From contig CALCNX010000006.1 in the NCBI GenBank assembly GCA_937899715.1, forward strand, positions 1 through 57,654: DNA of 57,654 bases, written 5' to 3'. The notes under the pieces were generated by a model. The model saw nothing but the letters and a program-made list of their open reading frames with translations. It was not told the origin of the DNA and did no database searches. Source of the stretch: an uncultured bacterium (GTDB lineage Bacteria > Bacteroidota > Ignavibacteria > Kapaibacteriales > UBA4661). The position numbers and the translations under genes are program-made. Below, in pieces: positions 25,822 to 34,745 of the stretch; position 1 is the stretch's first letter, and every line of letters begins with the position of its first letter.

Positions 25822-27897
25822 TTACCGCAGCACCTGCAAAAGTTTGTGCGCACGCTCGCTACCCGCTTGCACGACCACGCTGTACGTGCCATTCGGCAAC
25901 GTGTGAAGGTCTTGCTCTATATCGTGTGCGCCTGCGGCAAACTCACCAAGCGCTGTCGTTTGCATCAACCGCCCAAGCACATCGAAAATACTGACCTCTA
26001 CCATACCCACTTTTGGTATATCCAGCATTAGGCGTGTACGGTCAAGGGCGGGGTGCGGAGCGAAAGAAATGTTTACGGAGGCGGGCTGTGGGGCGGCGGT
26101 GCGGACGGAGACTGGGGAAGTGCTACCGATGTTTGCTTTGAATACGCCACCGCCCCTCGTTCCCGCAAAGAGCGTGGTGCCACTGATAGTGAGAGAATAG
26201 ACAAAGGTATTTATCAAGTCGCTATTGACTGCTTGCCACATTGTACCGTTGTCCGTCGAGCGGAATACACCACCACTAAGTGTTCCTGCAAAAAGTGTGG
26301 ATCCGCTGAAAGCAAGAGACCGGACATCTGTATTGGTCAAGCCGCTATTAACCACTTGCCACGTAGTGCCATTGTCCGTTGAACGAAACACCCCGTCGCC
26401 GGATGTTCCCGCAAAAAGTGTACTACCGCTGATGGTGAGAGAATTGATATAGGAATTTGTTAAGCCACTACTGAGCCACGTAGTACCGTTGTCTGACAAG
26501 CGAAACACACCACCGCCATTTGTTCCCGCAAAAAGCGTGGTGCCACTGACAACAAGAGAATTGATATAGGAATTCGTTAAGCCACTTCTGACTGCTTGCC
26601 ACGTAGTGCCGTTGTTCGTCGAGCGAAACACCCCGTCGCCGAATGTTCCCGCAAAGAGCGTAGAATCCCTGACGGCGAACGATTCGACGATGGTATTCAT
26701 TAAGCCGCTATGAATCCATGTAGCGCCACTATCCATTGAGCGGAATACCCCACCGCCTATCGTTCCTGCAAAAAGCGCGGTGCCCTTGATAGCAAGAGAC
26801 TGAACAGATGTGTTCGCCAAGCCGATGCTGACCCATATCGTGCCGTTGTCCATAGAGCGAAATATCCCGCCGCCCACTGTCCCCGCAAAGAGTATGGTGC
26901 CGCTGATGGCGAGAGATCGGACAAAGGTATTTATTAAGTTGCTACTTATCCAAGTCATGCCGTTGTTCAACGAGTGAAATACACCACCGCCATTTGTCCC
27001 TGCAAAAAGTGTGGATCCGCTGAAAGCAAGAGACCAGACAAGGGTATCTGTCAAGCCTATATTAATCGCTTTCCACAAAGTGCCGTTGTTCGTCGAGCGA
27101 AACAATCCGCCTGCTGTTCCAGCAAAGAGCATAGAGTCGCTGACAGCGAGGGATAAAACAAAGGTATCAGTCAAACCATTGTTGATTGATTGCCACGTCG
27201 TGCCGCTGTCCAACGAGCGCAATACACCACCGCTAAGTGTTCCCGCAAAGAGCATGGAGCCACTGACAGCGAGATAGCGGACATTATAATTCGCTAAGCC
27301 ACTACCGACCCATGTCGTGCCGTTGTCCGTCGAGCGAAACAATCCGCCATTTGTTCCCGCAAAGAGTGTGAAACCACTGACCGCAAGAGACAAGACATTG
27401 GTTCTTGTCAAGCCGCTATTAATTGCTTGCCATGTCGTGCCGTTGTCCAACGAACGAAACATTCCGTTGCTACTTGTTCCTGCAAAGACTGTTGTACCGC
27501 TAACAACAAGGGCTAAGATATTAGTATTTGTCAAGCCGCTACTGACCCACGTAATGCCATTATCCGTCGAGCGAAACAATCCGTCGCTGGATGTTCCTGC
27601 AAAGAGTGTAGTGCCGTTGACGGCAAGGGCTAAGATATTGGTATTTGTTAAGCCACTACTGACCCACGTAGTGCCATTATCCGTCGAACGAAACAATCCA
27701 CGCTCGTATGCCCCCGCAAAGAGCGTAGAGCCGCTTTTTGCAAAACACCTTATGTCGCCCCCATACGGACCGTTGGTCTGCTGCCACTTAATATCTTGAG
27801 CCTGTGCCGGATAAAAAGTACAAAGAGAAACCAGTAAAACGAGATACAGCGCCATTACTCGCGCTTTGCGATAGGAAACGTCAAAAATAGTTTTCAT
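25822..27897 (-). CDS. Secreted beta-propeller protein with 14 BNR-like repeats and T9SS sorting domain
   Basis: A 691-residue protein with a Sec signal peptide (cleavage around PAQAQ, residue 33). Residues 46-587 hold 14 tandem repeats of about 39 residues, each containing LFAGT..GG(V/L)FRS followed by (T/L)DNGTTW, similar to BNR/sortilin-type or YCF48-like propeller blades. Fourteen blades would make two seven-bladed propellers. The C-terminal 80 residues (VNISFAPHPALDRT...VEVSIFDVLGRLMQ...LPNGTYSVVVQAG...ALLQ-like end) match a type A T9SS sorting domain, implying export by type IX secretion and surface anchoring. ATG 27897 is used since the signal peptide starts there; the upstream ATG at 27999 overlaps the CoA-transferase gene. 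Likely surface or adhesion role; no active site visible. Confidence 0.88.
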   Translation of the reverse strand: MKTIFDVSYRKARVMALYLVLLVSLCTFYPAQAQDIKWQQTNGPYGGDIRCFAKSGSTLFAGAYERGLFRSTDNGTTWVSSGLTNTNILALAVNGTTLFAGTSSDGLFRSTDNGITWVSSGLTNTNILALVVSGTTVFAGTSSNGMFRSLDNGTTWQAINSGLTRTNVLSLAVSGFTLFAGTNGGLFRSTDNGTTWVGSGLANYNVRYLAVSGSMLFAGTLSGGVLRSLDSGTTWQSINNGLTDTFVLSLAVSDSMLFAGTAGGLFRSTNNGTLWKAINIGLTDTLVWSLAFSGSTLFAGTNGGGVFHSLNNGMTWISSNLINTFVRSLAISGTILFAGTVGGGIFRSMDNGTIWVSIGLANTSVQSLAIKGTALFAGTIGGGVFRSMDSGATWIHSGLMNTIVESFAVRDSTLFAGTFGDGVFRSTNNGTTWQAVRSGLTNSYINSLVVSGTTLFAGTNGGGVFRLSDNGTTWLSSGLTNSYINSLTISGSTLFAGTSGDGVFRSTDNGTTWQVVNSGLTNTDVRSLAFSGSTLFAGTLSGGVFRSTDNGTMWQAVNSDLINTFVYSLTISGTTLFAGTRGGGVFKANIGSTSPVSVRTAAPQPASVNISFAPHPALDRTRLMLDIPKVGMVEVSIFDVLGRLMQTTALGEFAAGAHDIEQDLHTLPNGTYSVVVQAGSERAHKLLQVLR
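26137..27762. repeat. Fourteen tandem repeats of about 117 bp in the propeller gene
   Basis: The coding region for blades 1-14 consists of tandem repeats of 114-123 bp. Neighbouring units share long runs of nearly identical DNA, for example the segments at about 27535-27640 and 27655-27715. Such repeats are prone to copy-number change by slippage or recombination, so the blade count may differ between strains. Confidence 0.85.
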
Positions 27898-27952
27898 AGA
27901 AAGATAGAATGGATGATTGTGAAATGTACGTTCATACTTCGTAAGCCTGCGA

Positions 27953-29230
27953 TTACAACGTCCGAAAGCGCTTGAATGCTTCTTCTTCCAGCGCGGCACG
28001 GTGATTCGGGTGGGCTATTTCGATAAGTGCTTTTGCCCGCTCACGCATATTTTTGCCGTAGAGATTGGCAATGCCGTGTTCGGTGACGACGTAGTGAACG
28101 TGCGCCCGCGTCGTTACAACGCCCGCGCCTTGCTTTAGGTACGGTACAATGCGCGATTCGCCTTTGGAAGTCGTGGAAGGCAGCGCAATAATCGGCTTTC
28201 CGCCTTCGGAGAGCGATGCACCGCGAATAAAGTCCATCTGCCCGCCCACGCCCGAAAACTGCCGCGTTCCAATCGAATCCGCACAGACCTGTCCCGTCAA
28301 ATCTACCTCAATGGCACTATTCACGGCGGTTACCTTCGGGTTCCGCCGAATCACGTGCGTATCGTTCACATACGCGCTGTCCAAAAACACCGTAAAGGGA
28401 TTGTCATCCACAAAGTCGTACACACGCTTCGTACCCATCACAAAGCCCGTTACAATCTTGCCCGGATGCGTGGCTTTGTGCTCGCCCGTGATGACACCGC
28501 TTTCCACGAGGTCAATCACACCATCAGCAAACATCTCGGTATGAACACCCAAGCCTTTGTGGTGCTTCAGTGCCGACAGCACTGCGTCGGGAATAGCACC
28601 GATGCCCATTTGCAGCGTTGCGCCGTCCTCAACAAGCGAGGCACAATGCTTGCCGATAGTTGTTTCTACGTCGGTGTGGGGCGGTATTTCAATCGTCGGC
28701 AGGGCTTCATCTACTTCCACTGCCGCATGAATTTTGCTGATGTGAATAAACCCGTCGCCGTGCGTGTGCGGCATCTGCGGGTTGATTTGCGCAATGACTA
28801 CCTTCGCACATTCCACCGCAGCGCGGGCAATATCCACCGACACGCCAAGTGAGCAATAGCCGTGCTTGTTTGGTGGCGAAACCTGAATCATCGCCACATC
28901 AAGCGGGATAATGCCGCGCCGAAAAAGAAGCGGCGCTTCGCTCAGGAACACGGGAATATAGTCCGCGCGCCCCTCTTCAACTGCCTTACGCATATTCGGT
29001 CCCACAAAAAGCGCGTTCACATGAAAACTCGCTTCCATGCCCGGCGCTGCGTAAGGCGCATCGCCTTCGGTGTGCAGATGAACAATCTCCACGCCGCGCA
29101 GTTCGCCGGAGCGGGCTGCCATTGCCGCAATAAGGCGCTGCGGAGCCGCTGCGACGCTGTGAATAAAGACGGTGTTGCCGGATGAAATATGTTCTACCGC
29201 CTGAGCGGCTGTGCCATAGCGTGTTTTCAT
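27953..29230 (-). CDS. Acetyl-CoA hydrolase/transferase family CoA-transferase
   Basis: A 425-residue family I CoA-transferase of the 4-hydroxybutyrate/acetate CoA-transferase group (Cat2-like). It moves CoA between acyl donors and carboxylates through a glutamyl-CoA thioester. Visible: VSPPNKHGYCSLGVSVD, MGIGAIPDAVLSAL, HTEMFADGVIDLVE with the catalytic Glu, and the C-terminal HYVVTEHGIANLYGK. Natural substrates (acetate, butyrate, succinate, 4-hydroxybutyrate) cannot be told apart here. ATG 29230 matches the family N-terminus. It is upstream of the propeller gene by 55 bp, with no functional link apparent. Confidence 0.92.
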   Translation of the reverse strand: MKTRYGTAAQAVEHISSGNTVFIHSVAAAPQRLIAAMAARSGELRGVEIVHLHTEGDAPYAAPGMEASFHVNALFVGPNMRKAVEEGRADYIPVFLSEAPLLFRRGIIPLDVAMIQVSPPNKHGYCSLGVSVDIARAAVECAKVVIAQINPQMPHTHGDGFIHISKIHAAVEVDEALPTIEIPPHTDVETTIGKHCASLVEDGATLQMGIGAIPDAVLSALKHHKGLGVHTEMFADGVIDLVESGVITGEHKATHPGKIVTGFVMGTKRVYDFVDDNPFTVFLDSAYVNDTHVIRRNPKVTAVNSAIEVDLTGQVCADSIGTRQFSGVGGQMDFIRGASLSEGGKPIIALPSTTSKGESRIVPYLKQGAGVVTTRAHVHYVVTEHGIANLYGKNMRERAKALIEIAHPNHRAALEEEAFKRFRTL

Positions 29231-29270
29231 GGATGTTTGAGTATTGAGAAAATATCTTAAATTCGCTTTA

Positions 29271-29366
29271 CCCCCTCACCCTGCCCTCTCCCAAAGGGAG
29301 AGGGTTCCAGAATTAGCTCTGTATCTTGCCCTTCTACCTCTGGGAGAAGGGTTGGGATGAGGGCGG
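29271..29366. repeat. REP-like imperfect palindrome between CoA-transferase and uvrB genes
   Basis: The 96-bp element has arms rich in C and G: CCCCCTCACCCTGCCCTC... on the left and ...GAAGGGTTGGGATGAGGGCGG on the right, pairing with few mismatches. Inside is a perfect hairpin CCCTCTCCC-AAA-GGGAGAGGG (29284-29304). Similar CCCTCACCC...GGGTGAGGG palindromes occur scattered in many bacterial genomes, so this is probably a small dispersed element. It sits in the intergenic region after uvrB on the minus strand and may also act as a transcript-end structure. Confidence 0.7.
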
Positions 29367-29424
29367 AAGAATTTTCAGACACTCTCTGAGAGAATGAATA
29401 GTTGATTGTTGATTGCAAGAATAT

Positions 29425-31476
29425 TTACGCCGCCACCGTTCCCGCCGCCATTGCCTCAGCTTCCTCCAAACGCTTGATTTCATCACGCAGTTCGGCGGCT
29501 TTCTCGAAATCAAGGTCGCGGGCTGCGTTTTTCATTTCATCGCGGAGCTGCTCAATGAGGCTTTTGCGCTGTTCGGGAGTCATGAGCTTGAGAATAGGTG
29601 CAGTTTTCTTTTGAATATCAGCAAGCTCCGCCACGCGGCGCTTCTCGGTGCGCTTGGCGTTGATGTCCGCAATGGAAGTGCCTTGCAGGATTTCTTCCAG
29701 CGATTTATAGACCGTTTTGGGATCAATGCCGTGCTTGGTGTTGTAGGCTATTTGCAAGGCGCGGCGGCGGTTGGTCTCGTCCATCAATTTTCGCATAGAA
29801 TTGGTAACGCGGTCAGCATAAAGAATCACCAAACCCTCCGCATTACGCGCCGTCCTGCCTGCGGTCTGAAGCAGGGAACGCTCGCTGCGCAAAAATCCTT
29901 CTTTATCGGCATCCAAAATCGCCACAAGCGAGACCTCCGGCATATCCAGCCCCTCGCGGAGCAGGTTCACGCCCACAAGCACTTCATACTTGCCCAAGCG
30001 CAAGTCGCGCAGAATCTCTACCCGCTCCAGCGCATCCACGTCGGAGTGAATGTACGCCACTTCTACGCCCAGATTCCGCAGGTAATCCGTCAAATCTTCC
30101 GCCATGCGCTTAGTGAGCGTCGTTACGAGCACACGCTCTTTCTTTTTCTGGCGGATACGGACTTCGTTGAGCAAATCGTCCACTTGATTTTTGATGGGGC
30201 GAACGCTGATTTCGGGGTCAAGCAAACCCGTCGGGCGAATAACCTGCTCCACCACAACGCCCCCGGACTGCTCCAATTCGTAATCGCCCGGAGTGGCGCT
30301 CACATACACAAACTGGTTCGCTATTTCGTTAAATTCATCAAAGCGCTGTGGACGGTTTTCCATAGCCGAGGGCAGACGGAATCCGTGCTCCACAAGCGTT
30401 CCTTTTCGCACACGGTCGCCTGTGTACATGGCACGGACTTGTGGCAGCGTCACGTGGCTCTCATCCACCACCAGCAAATAATCTTCGGAGAAATAATCCA
30501 GCAAACACGTGGGGCGTTCATCGAAGGTGCGCCCCGACAGGTGCATGGAATAATTTTCAATACCGGAGCAGTAGCCTACCTCACGCATCATTTCGAGGTC
30601 GAACATCGTGCGTTGCTCCAAGCGCTGCGCCTCAAGGAGTTTGTTTGCGTCGTAGAGTTCTTTCAGGCGGTCGCGAAGTTCATTTTGAATGAGCAAAATT
30701 GCTTGCTCCACTTCTGCCTCCGTGCTGGCAAAAAGCCTTGCCGGATAGAGCGTTGTGGCTTCCAGCACGTCAATTACTTTCCCGTCAATGGGCGTAATAA
30801 TCGAAAGGCGGTCAATTTCATCGCCGAAAAGCTCTACCCGAATGGCAATGCTGTCTTCGTAAGCGGGCATAATGTCAATCACATCGCCGCGTACGCGGAA
30901 TGTACCGCGCCCGAACTCGAAATCATTGCGCGAGTAGTACATATCGGCAAGGCGGCGAATCATCTGCTGGCGGTCAATACGCATCCCTTTGCGAAGTGCC
31001 ATCAGCATTTGTTGAAAAGATTCTTTGCGCCCCAAGCCGTAAATACACGAAACCGACGATACCACAATTACATCACGCCGCCCTTCCACAAGAGCACTTG
31101 TGGCACGGAGCCGAAGGCGGTCTATCTCATCGTTGATAGCAAAATCTTTTTCGATATAGGTGTCGCTGGACGGCACGTATGCTTCAGGCTGGTAGTAGTC
31201 GTAATAGCTGATAAAAAATTCTACGGCATTATGAGGGAAAAACTGCTTGAATTCCGCATAGAGCTGGGCTGCAAGGGTTTTATTATGCGAGATAATCAGT
31301 GTGGGGCGTTGTACCTGCTCAATTACATTTGCCATCGTGAATGTTTTGCCGGAACCGGTCACGCCAAGCAATGTTTGGTGGCGGTCGCCGCGCTCTACAC
31401 CCTCGACGAGTTGACGGATAGCTTCGGGTTGGTCGCCGGTGGGTTTATAGTTAGAAACGAGTTGGAAGCCTTGCAT
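29425..31476 (-). CDS. uvrB: Excinuclease ABC subunit B
   Basis: DNA-damage helicase-like subunit of nucleotide excision repair, working with UvrA and UvrC. The 683-residue length is usual. Walker A GVTGSGKTFTMANV, the damage-probing beta-hairpin with YYDYYQPEAYVP, helicase motifs such as DESHVTLPQVRAMY, DLTDYLRNLGVEVAYIHSD and LREGLDMPEVSLVAILDADKEGFLRS, plus a C-terminal UVR domain (LIEQLRDEMKNAARDLDFEKAAELRDE) for UvrC binding are all seen. ATG 31476 is chosen because the conserved N-terminus QGFQLVSNYKPTGDQPEAI begins there; the upstream ATG at 31554 is unsupported. A TAGATTTG -7 motif lies 43 bp upstream. Confidence 0.97.
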   Translation of the reverse strand: MQGFQLVSNYKPTGDQPEAIRQLVEGVERGDRHQTLLGVTGSGKTFTMANVIEQVQRPTLIISHNKTLAAQLYAEFKQFFPHNAVEFFISYYDYYQPEAYVPSSDTYIEKDFAINDEIDRLRLRATSALVEGRRDVIVVSSVSCIYGLGRKESFQQMLMALRKGMRIDRQQMIRRLADMYYSRNDFEFGRGTFRVRGDVIDIMPAYEDSIAIRVELFGDEIDRLSIITPIDGKVIDVLEATTLYPARLFASTEAEVEQAILLIQNELRDRLKELYDANKLLEAQRLEQRTMFDLEMMREVGYCSGIENYSMHLSGRTFDERPTCLLDYFSEDYLLVVDESHVTLPQVRAMYTGDRVRKGTLVEHGFRLPSAMENRPQRFDEFNEIANQFVYVSATPGDYELEQSGGVVVEQVIRPTGLLDPEISVRPIKNQVDDLLNEVRIRQKKKERVLVTTLTKRMAEDLTDYLRNLGVEVAYIHSDVDALERVEILRDLRLGKYEVLVGVNLLREGLDMPEVSLVAILDADKEGFLRSERSLLQTAGRTARNAEGLVILYADRVTNSMRKLMDETNRRRALQIAYNTKHGIDPKTVYKSLEEILQGTSIADINAKRTEKRRVAELADIQKKTAPILKLMTPEQRKSLIEQLRDEMKNAARDLDFEKAAELRDEIKRLEEAEAMAAGTVAA

Positions 31477-31518
31477 GATAGAGCACCGTAGGGGAGTGTT
31501 GAAGAAAATGGAACGAGG

Positions 31519-31526
31519 CAAATCTA
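31519..31526 (-). promoter_or_regulatory. Possible -7 element for uvrB
   Basis: TAGATTTG on the minus strand matches TAnnTTTG and lies 43 bp upstream of the uvrB start. No clear TTTG box was found 17-23 bp further upstream, so the call is weak. Confidence 0.4.
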
Positions 31527-31716
31527 CGGAAAAAAAATCATTTTTTTCGTTCATTTCCTTTTACCTAATTGCACCCCAACGGAGAATCCTTACCGTTTGG
31601 CATAACATTTGCTTTTCATCAAAAGCGTGGTTTATGCTTTGTGTAAGAGCATCGTTACAACCGTTCATCAACGACACAGTTCAACATATAGTTTTCACAT
31701 TTTCGGAGAAATTTTC

Positions 31717-33015
31717 ATGAAGACGCTGCATACCGCAATGGTGCAAAGCGCTGTAACGGCGCTCAGTCTCGGCATTTTTTGCCTTGCTTCCGCGCCGACG
31801 ACGCTTCGTGCGCAAAGCCCGGTGGATGCCGGAAACAGCCCCACCGCCCGTTCTACACCACGCTCCCGCACAGCTACCACCATTGACAATCTGGGCGTAC
31901 GCTATTTGAAACTTGGCAATAGTTACCGCGAAGCACGGAATTACGACCTTTCACAGACCTATCTCAAAAAGGGCTTGGACATGGTACGCAATCGCAACAC
32001 GTACTGGGAAGCGGCAGGCTATGAGTATTTGGGACTGCTCTATCGTGACATGGGCGACCGCCAGATGTCGCTTGAATACTTGCGCACAGCCGCCTCGCTC
32101 TATGACCGCGTTGTAAATATGCGCAACAACATGGGCAGCGACGAAGTTCTTCGCAGCGTTATTGCAGACGTGGAGCAGGGAGCGCAAGCGCCTCCGGGCA
32201 CTCCACGCCTGCCCTATCCAGTTGTCGAAGACACACGCCTCCAAGACGAAAATCGCCGTTTGCAAGACGAAAACCGTACGTTGATGAGCAAAATCAACGA
32301 CCTCGAAGCGCGTATCCGCCAACTGGAAGCGGGCTTGAGTGCAAACCCCGGAATGTCGCTCAAAAGCCCGATGTCGGTGGACATGAGCGATTGCAAGCGC
32401 GATTTGGAGGGCATTGCCCGCTACCGCGAAAGCACGCTTTGGCTGAACGGGTATGCACCCATTGACTTCTCCACACGTGATGTGCGCATCACCGGTGGTG
32501 GCGCACGAGTGGACGGTACGCTCATTGTTGGTTATCTGAAGCGCGGCGAGTCTGCGAAAATCGAAGTCTCCATGCCGCTTGGGCAGTATGTGATTATTGC
32601 CGATGGTTGTTCTCCGAAAGCGCGTGATATTGACGTGCGCATCATCAATCAACAAGGCGTAGTCTTGGAGAAAAAGGATATTCGCTTCACCGGCTCTATG
32701 CCCAATCCGGCACCATCCAATAATAACAACAGCACAAGCAACAGTAGCAGCAATTCCACCACCACCAATGAATCTGCCGGAAGCCGCCCCAGCGATTCCA
32801 CTCAGACACAAACCCGTCCGGCGGAAAACAATTCCACTGCTTCCACAGCAACGCCTATTGACGACACTCTTCGCAACAAGCCTTCCAATACCCGTGAAGC
32901 ACTGGCAAAAGTAGGCTGGAATAATGAGTACGGCGGAACCCACACCTTCCTTGTAACGATGTACGAATGTGATGCCGAAGGCGCATATTTCTGCTTCTTG
33001 GTTGGAAAAAAATAA
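31717..33015 (+). CDS. Secreted TPR/coiled-coil envelope protein (paralogue 1)
   Basis: A 432-residue protein not recognised as a named family. A Sec signal peptide ends near TLRAQ (residue 33). TPR-type helices (about 60-135) contain LGNSYREARNYDLSQTYLKKG and YWEAAGYEYLGLLYRDMGDR. A coiled coil with tandem LQDENR follows (about 175-205). Then comes a beta-rich domain (about 225-325; DCKRDLEGIARYR...GQYVIIADGC), a Ser/Asn/Thr-rich linker (about 330-375) and a short C-terminal module ending with three Cys near the end (ECDAEG...). ATG 31717 with GGAGAA 12 nt upstream is chosen over 31609. The next gene, 20 bp downstream, shares the TPR and coiled-coil part but has a beta-barrel C-terminus. A periplasmic or outer-membrane structural role is likely. 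Confidence 0.78.
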   Translation: MKTLHTAMVQSAVTALSLGIFCLASAPTTLRAQSPVDAGNSPTARSTPRSRTATTIDNLGVRYLKLGNSYREARNYDLSQTYLKKGLDMVRNRNTYWEAAGYEYLGLLYRDMGDRQMSLEYLRTAASLYDRVVNMRNNMGSDEVLRSVIADVEQGAQAPPGTPRLPYPVVEDTRLQDENRRLQDENRTLMSKINDLEARIRQLEAGLSANPGMSLKSPMSVDMSDCKRDLEGIARYRESTLWLNGYAPIDFSTRDVRITGGGARVDGTLIVGYLKRGESAKIEVSMPLGQYVIIADGCSPKARDIDVRIINQQGVVLEKKDIRFTGSMPNPAPSNNNNSTSNSSSNSTTTNESAGSRPSDSTQTQTRPAENNSTASTATPIDDTLRNKPSNTREALAKVGWNNEYGGTHTFLVTMYECDAEGAYFCFLVGKK

Positions 33016-33035
33016 TCTTCACAAGGAATGATGTT

Positions 33036-34592
33036 ATGAATCACTCTACTTTCACACGTCCGAGCGGCTCACGAAATCTCGCTTGCTGCATTGCTGCAGT
33101 AGTGGGCATGACGATGATGGGCAACGGAAGCACTTCTTTGGCTGCATTCGCGCAAACAGCTCCACCCCCAACGTCTTCACCGAGCGCCAGCACTCGCTCC
33201 GCAACCGCTCGCACCGCGACCACTCGTTCTACGACTGCTCGTCCCACGAATCGTACTGCCGCTCGTCCCTTACCGCCTGTGCGAACAAGCACACCAAAGG
33301 CAGCGCTGGACGAAGCGCAACGCGCCTTGAAACTCGGCAGTAGCTACCGCGAAGCACGAAATTACGACCTTGCGCAAAAGTATATCCAGCGCGGCATTGA
33401 ACTGGCGAATAAAGCAGGCAATCGGTACTGGGAAGCGACCGGATACGAGTATTTGGGCTTGGTGTACCGCGACATCGGCGACCGAGATGCCGCACTTTCG
33501 GCGTTGCAGAAGGCTTCCGATATGTTCACAGGAATCATCAAGCAGCCTAATGGCAGCCAGAACTCCACACAGGCACTCATGGACGATGTGCGCCGGAATG
33601 ACCGCTCACGCCCACCGGCAAATGCTTCTTCAGGTGTTCCTGCACCTTCACCGCCGCCAACAGACGTTGAGCGTGAACGTACATTGAACCGTCAGCTCAC
33701 GGAGCGTATTCAGGCATTAGAATCAAAAATCCGCGCTTTGGAAGACCGCTCGGCACTTTCGGTAAGCCCCGGAGCAAGCCCCGTCATCGTTAATCCAAGC
33801 ACACCGCCGCCTCAGGTAAGGGCAAGCGAAAGTTCGCCGGGCGTAATAGCGCGGACAATGCCGCGTCAGGTGCCGGACGGTGGGCAGCCGCAAGCAGAAT
33901 TTGCTCCTTTCCAGACTGAGAAAAAAACACGTCCCGAACCTCAAACACGCCCTGCACCCACGCCCGCACGGGCTGTTGTGATGGATGTGATTACGCTTCC
34001 GACCTTCACGCTGCAAATTGGTATTGGAGCGGGCTACAATCTCAATACAAAAGAAATGACAACACGGGCTGCAGAAAGCGGTGTAGAAGGTATAGTAACA
34101 GGAGGCGCACCATCTATTTCGTTCCCGCTCTTGTCCGTTAGTGGTGATTTCTTTCTCTCCCCTAATTTTTCGCTTGGACTAATGTATGGCTATTATCCGG
34201 GACCTGACTCAACAGGCACTACAAGTACAACAACTGCCACGACCACTCCCACCACAACACGAACAACCCGTTTCTCCAAAAGCTATCACCTCCTGACTCT
34301 TCGTCCTTCGGTGCATTTTGTTCGTGACCGCACGACCGACATTTATGCAGGATTATCGCTTGGCACATTGGTTAATTTTGCATCTCTCTTTAATCCGCTA
34401 CGCTTTTATGCGGGCTTGATGGCGGGATTTCAATACAACTTTACCCGTCAAGTCGGTGCATTTATAGAACTTTCCGGTGGCGGTACTTATGTAGGTAATA
34501 CACAAGTTCAACAAGCTAATACGACAACACCCGGCAATCCGCTCTTAGACATAGGCGCGATGGGTAGATTAGGAATTGCGATAAATTTCTAA
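33036..34592 (+). CDS. TPR/coiled-coil protein with C-terminal beta-barrel-like domain (paralogue 2)
   Basis: A 518-residue protein. A signal peptide-like N-terminus ends near AAFAQ (about residue 40), followed by a Ser/Thr/Arg-rich linker, the same TPR block as the preceding gene (LGSSYREARNYDLAQKYIQRG; YWEATGYEYLGLVYRDIGDR), a coiled coil (RQLTERIQALESKIRALE), a Pro-rich linker, then about 185 residues of alternating strands ending in INF. The terminal Phe and Gly/aromatic strand pattern (TLQIGIGAGYNL, IYAGLSLGTLVNF, FYAGLMAGFQYNF) suggest an outer-membrane beta-barrel of about eight strands. AAGGA sits 8 nt before the ATG. A terminator follows, so it closes a two-gene operon. Possibly an outer-membrane anchor linked to a periplasmic TPR. 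Confidence 0.78.
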   Translation: MNHSTFTRPSGSRNLACCIAAVVGMTMMGNGSTSLAAFAQTAPPPTSSPSASTRSATARTATTRSTTARPTNRTAARPLPPVRTSTPKAALDEAQRALKLGSSYREARNYDLAQKYIQRGIELANKAGNRYWEATGYEYLGLVYRDIGDRDAALSALQKASDMFTGIIKQPNGSQNSTQALMDDVRRNDRSRPPANASSGVPAPSPPPTDVERERTLNRQLTERIQALESKIRALEDRSALSVSPGASPVIVNPSTPPPQVRASESSPGVIARTMPRQVPDGGQPQAEFAPFQTEKKTRPEPQTRPAPTPARAVVMDVITLPTFTLQIGIGAGYNLNTKEMTTRAAESGVEGIVTGGAPSISFPLLSVSGDFFLSPNFSLGLMYGYYPGPDSTGTTSTTTATTTPTTTRTTRFSKSYHLLTLRPSVHFVRDRTTDIYAGLSLGTLVNFASLFNPLRFYAGLMAGFQYNFTRQVGAFIELSGGGTYVGNTQVQQANTTTPGNPLLDIGAMGRLGIAINF

Positions 34593-34620
34593 TTCACTGC
34601 TGTTCTCAAGAAAATGCTTT

Positions 34621-34653
34621 AACGCAAAGGTACACCGTACCTTTGCGTTTTTT
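34621..34653 (+). terminator. Rho-independent terminator after the TPR pair
   Basis: A perfect 13-bp stem, AACGCAAAGGTAC (34621-34633) with GTACCTTTGCGTT (34637-34649), has a 3-nt loop and a run of T residues (34648-34653). It lies 29 bp past the second TPR gene. Confidence 0.9.
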
Positions 34654-34701
34654 ATGCGCGGTAATTTGATTTCGCGCTGCCGTTATTCCATGCAATTTTT
34701 G

Positions 34702-34709
34702 TAACTTTG
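34702..34709 (+). promoter_or_regulatory. Possible -7 element for the Wzz-like gene
   Basis: TAACTTTG matches TAnnTTTG and is followed by CAGG, as is the copy before the nuclease gene at 44556. It is 37 bp upstream of the ATG at 34746. No clear -33 box is present. Confidence 0.45.
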
Positions 34710-34745
34710 CAGGCAATTTTTTTTGTTGTCCGGCTTCAAGGAATT

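Noticed and set aside
26137..27762. CRISPR-like array
   Set aside because: The regular repeats encode in-frame beta-propeller blades; there are no unrelated spacers and no cas genes.
29413..31491. 692-residue plus-strand frame opposite uvrB
   Set aside because: It is the antisense of uvrB, whose motifs are complete; the long opposite frame follows from codon bias.
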